Source: an uncultured Thalassolituus sp. (lineage in GTDB: Bacteria; Pseudomonadota; Gammaproteobacteria; Pseudomonadales; Oceanobacteraceae). From it: DNA of 40,904 nucleotides. Below the pieces are notes generated by a model. The model saw only the letters and a program-made list of their open reading frames with translations. It did not search any database and was not told where the DNA came from. Position 1 is the stretch's first letter. Each line of letters starts with the position of its first letter. Where the stretch lies: contig CAJXUK010000027.1 in assembly GCA_913061435.1 (NCBI GenBank), positions 1 to 40,904 of the forward strand, given 5' to 3'. Below are positions 39,792-40,904 of this stretch, one piece after another. The translations under genes and the position numbers were made by a program.

Positions 39792-39829
39792 TTGTAAGAT
39801 TATTTTCGTAAATTTATATTAGTGTACTA
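39792..39829 (+). promoter_or_regulatory. ectA promoter with overlapping candidate EctR operator
   Basis: TTGTAA (39792-39797), a 17-bp spacer and TATATT (39815-39820) form a reasonable sigma-70 promoter about 40 bp before the ectA start. The second copy of TTAGTGTACTA (39819-39829) overlaps the end of the -10 and the start-site region, where a repressor would block RNA polymerase. EctR1 is known to bind at the -10 of ectA in other bacteria. Confidence 0.6.
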
Positions 39830-39860
39830 AAAATTAGAGTTTCCAAGGAGATACTTTAAC

Positions 39861-40904
<1,044 letters not shown>

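Overview
The window looks like the chromosome of a marine, heterotrophic gammaproteobacterium of Oceanospirillales type (Bermanella/Oleispira/Thalassolituus-like; this is inferred from gene content and order, no search was run). Pointers are the rpsU-yqeY-dnaG-rpoD block with tRNA-Ile2 beside rpoD, the miaB-phoH-like-ybeY order with a DUF1820 gene next door, an ectR/ectAB osmolyte locus, two-membrane cell-envelope genes, and AT-leaning DNA. There is no prophage, no recognisable transposase gene, no rRNA and no CRISPR array.

Layout. 1-2.2 kb (minus): peroxide detoxification, ahpC then ahpF (cut by the window edge). 2.6-6.5 kb (plus): an RsbQ-like hydrolase overlapping a PAS-GGDEF cyclase, then a TetR regulator and an old-yellow-enzyme reductase that share an operator sequence. 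6.4-12 kb (minus): YjjU-type patatin, orphan periplasmic solute-binding protein, ybeY, phoH-like ybeZ and miaB, with a 191-bp MITE-like inverted-repeat element in the 473-bp gap between miaB and ybeZ. 12.1-19.4 kb: DUF1820, an unknown lipoprotein, a DEAD-box helicase, a 43-codon small gene, a Bcr/CflA exporter, an MsbA-like ABC exporter and a small outer-membrane barrel with a Fur-like promoter. 19.8-21 kb: porin. 21-25.5 kb (minus): a tightly packed molybdenum hydroxylase operon (2Fe-2S subunit, Tat-exported Mo subunit, XdhC, MocA-like transferase), with moaE nearby at 26.5 kb.

25.7-31.9 kb (plus): viroplasmin-RNase H, TIGR02647 protein, then an apparent operon of EF-hand protein, ECF sigma factor, one-pass membrane protein and Metal_resist-type periplasmic sensor, running into ycjX and ycjF. 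The three regulatory genes have the topology of the CnrH/CnrY/CnrX trans-envelope metal switch, and their link to an EF-hand protein and to YcjXF is the best candidate here for an undescribed system. The ycjF stop codon lies inside an antisense tRNA-Ile2 gene.

31.9-36.8 kb (minus): tRNA-Ile2(CAU), rpoD, dnaG, yqeY and rpsU, the macromolecular-synthesis block. 37.1-39 kb (plus): tsaD, folB, folK. 39-40.9 kb: divergent ectR and ectA-ectB (cut by the window end), with a repeated candidate EctR operator that overlaps the ectA -10 box.

Several short tandem arrays (two perfect heptamer arrays, one loose pentamer array, a degenerate 26-bp pair and an 18-bp in-frame duplication) occur in or near intergenic DNA.
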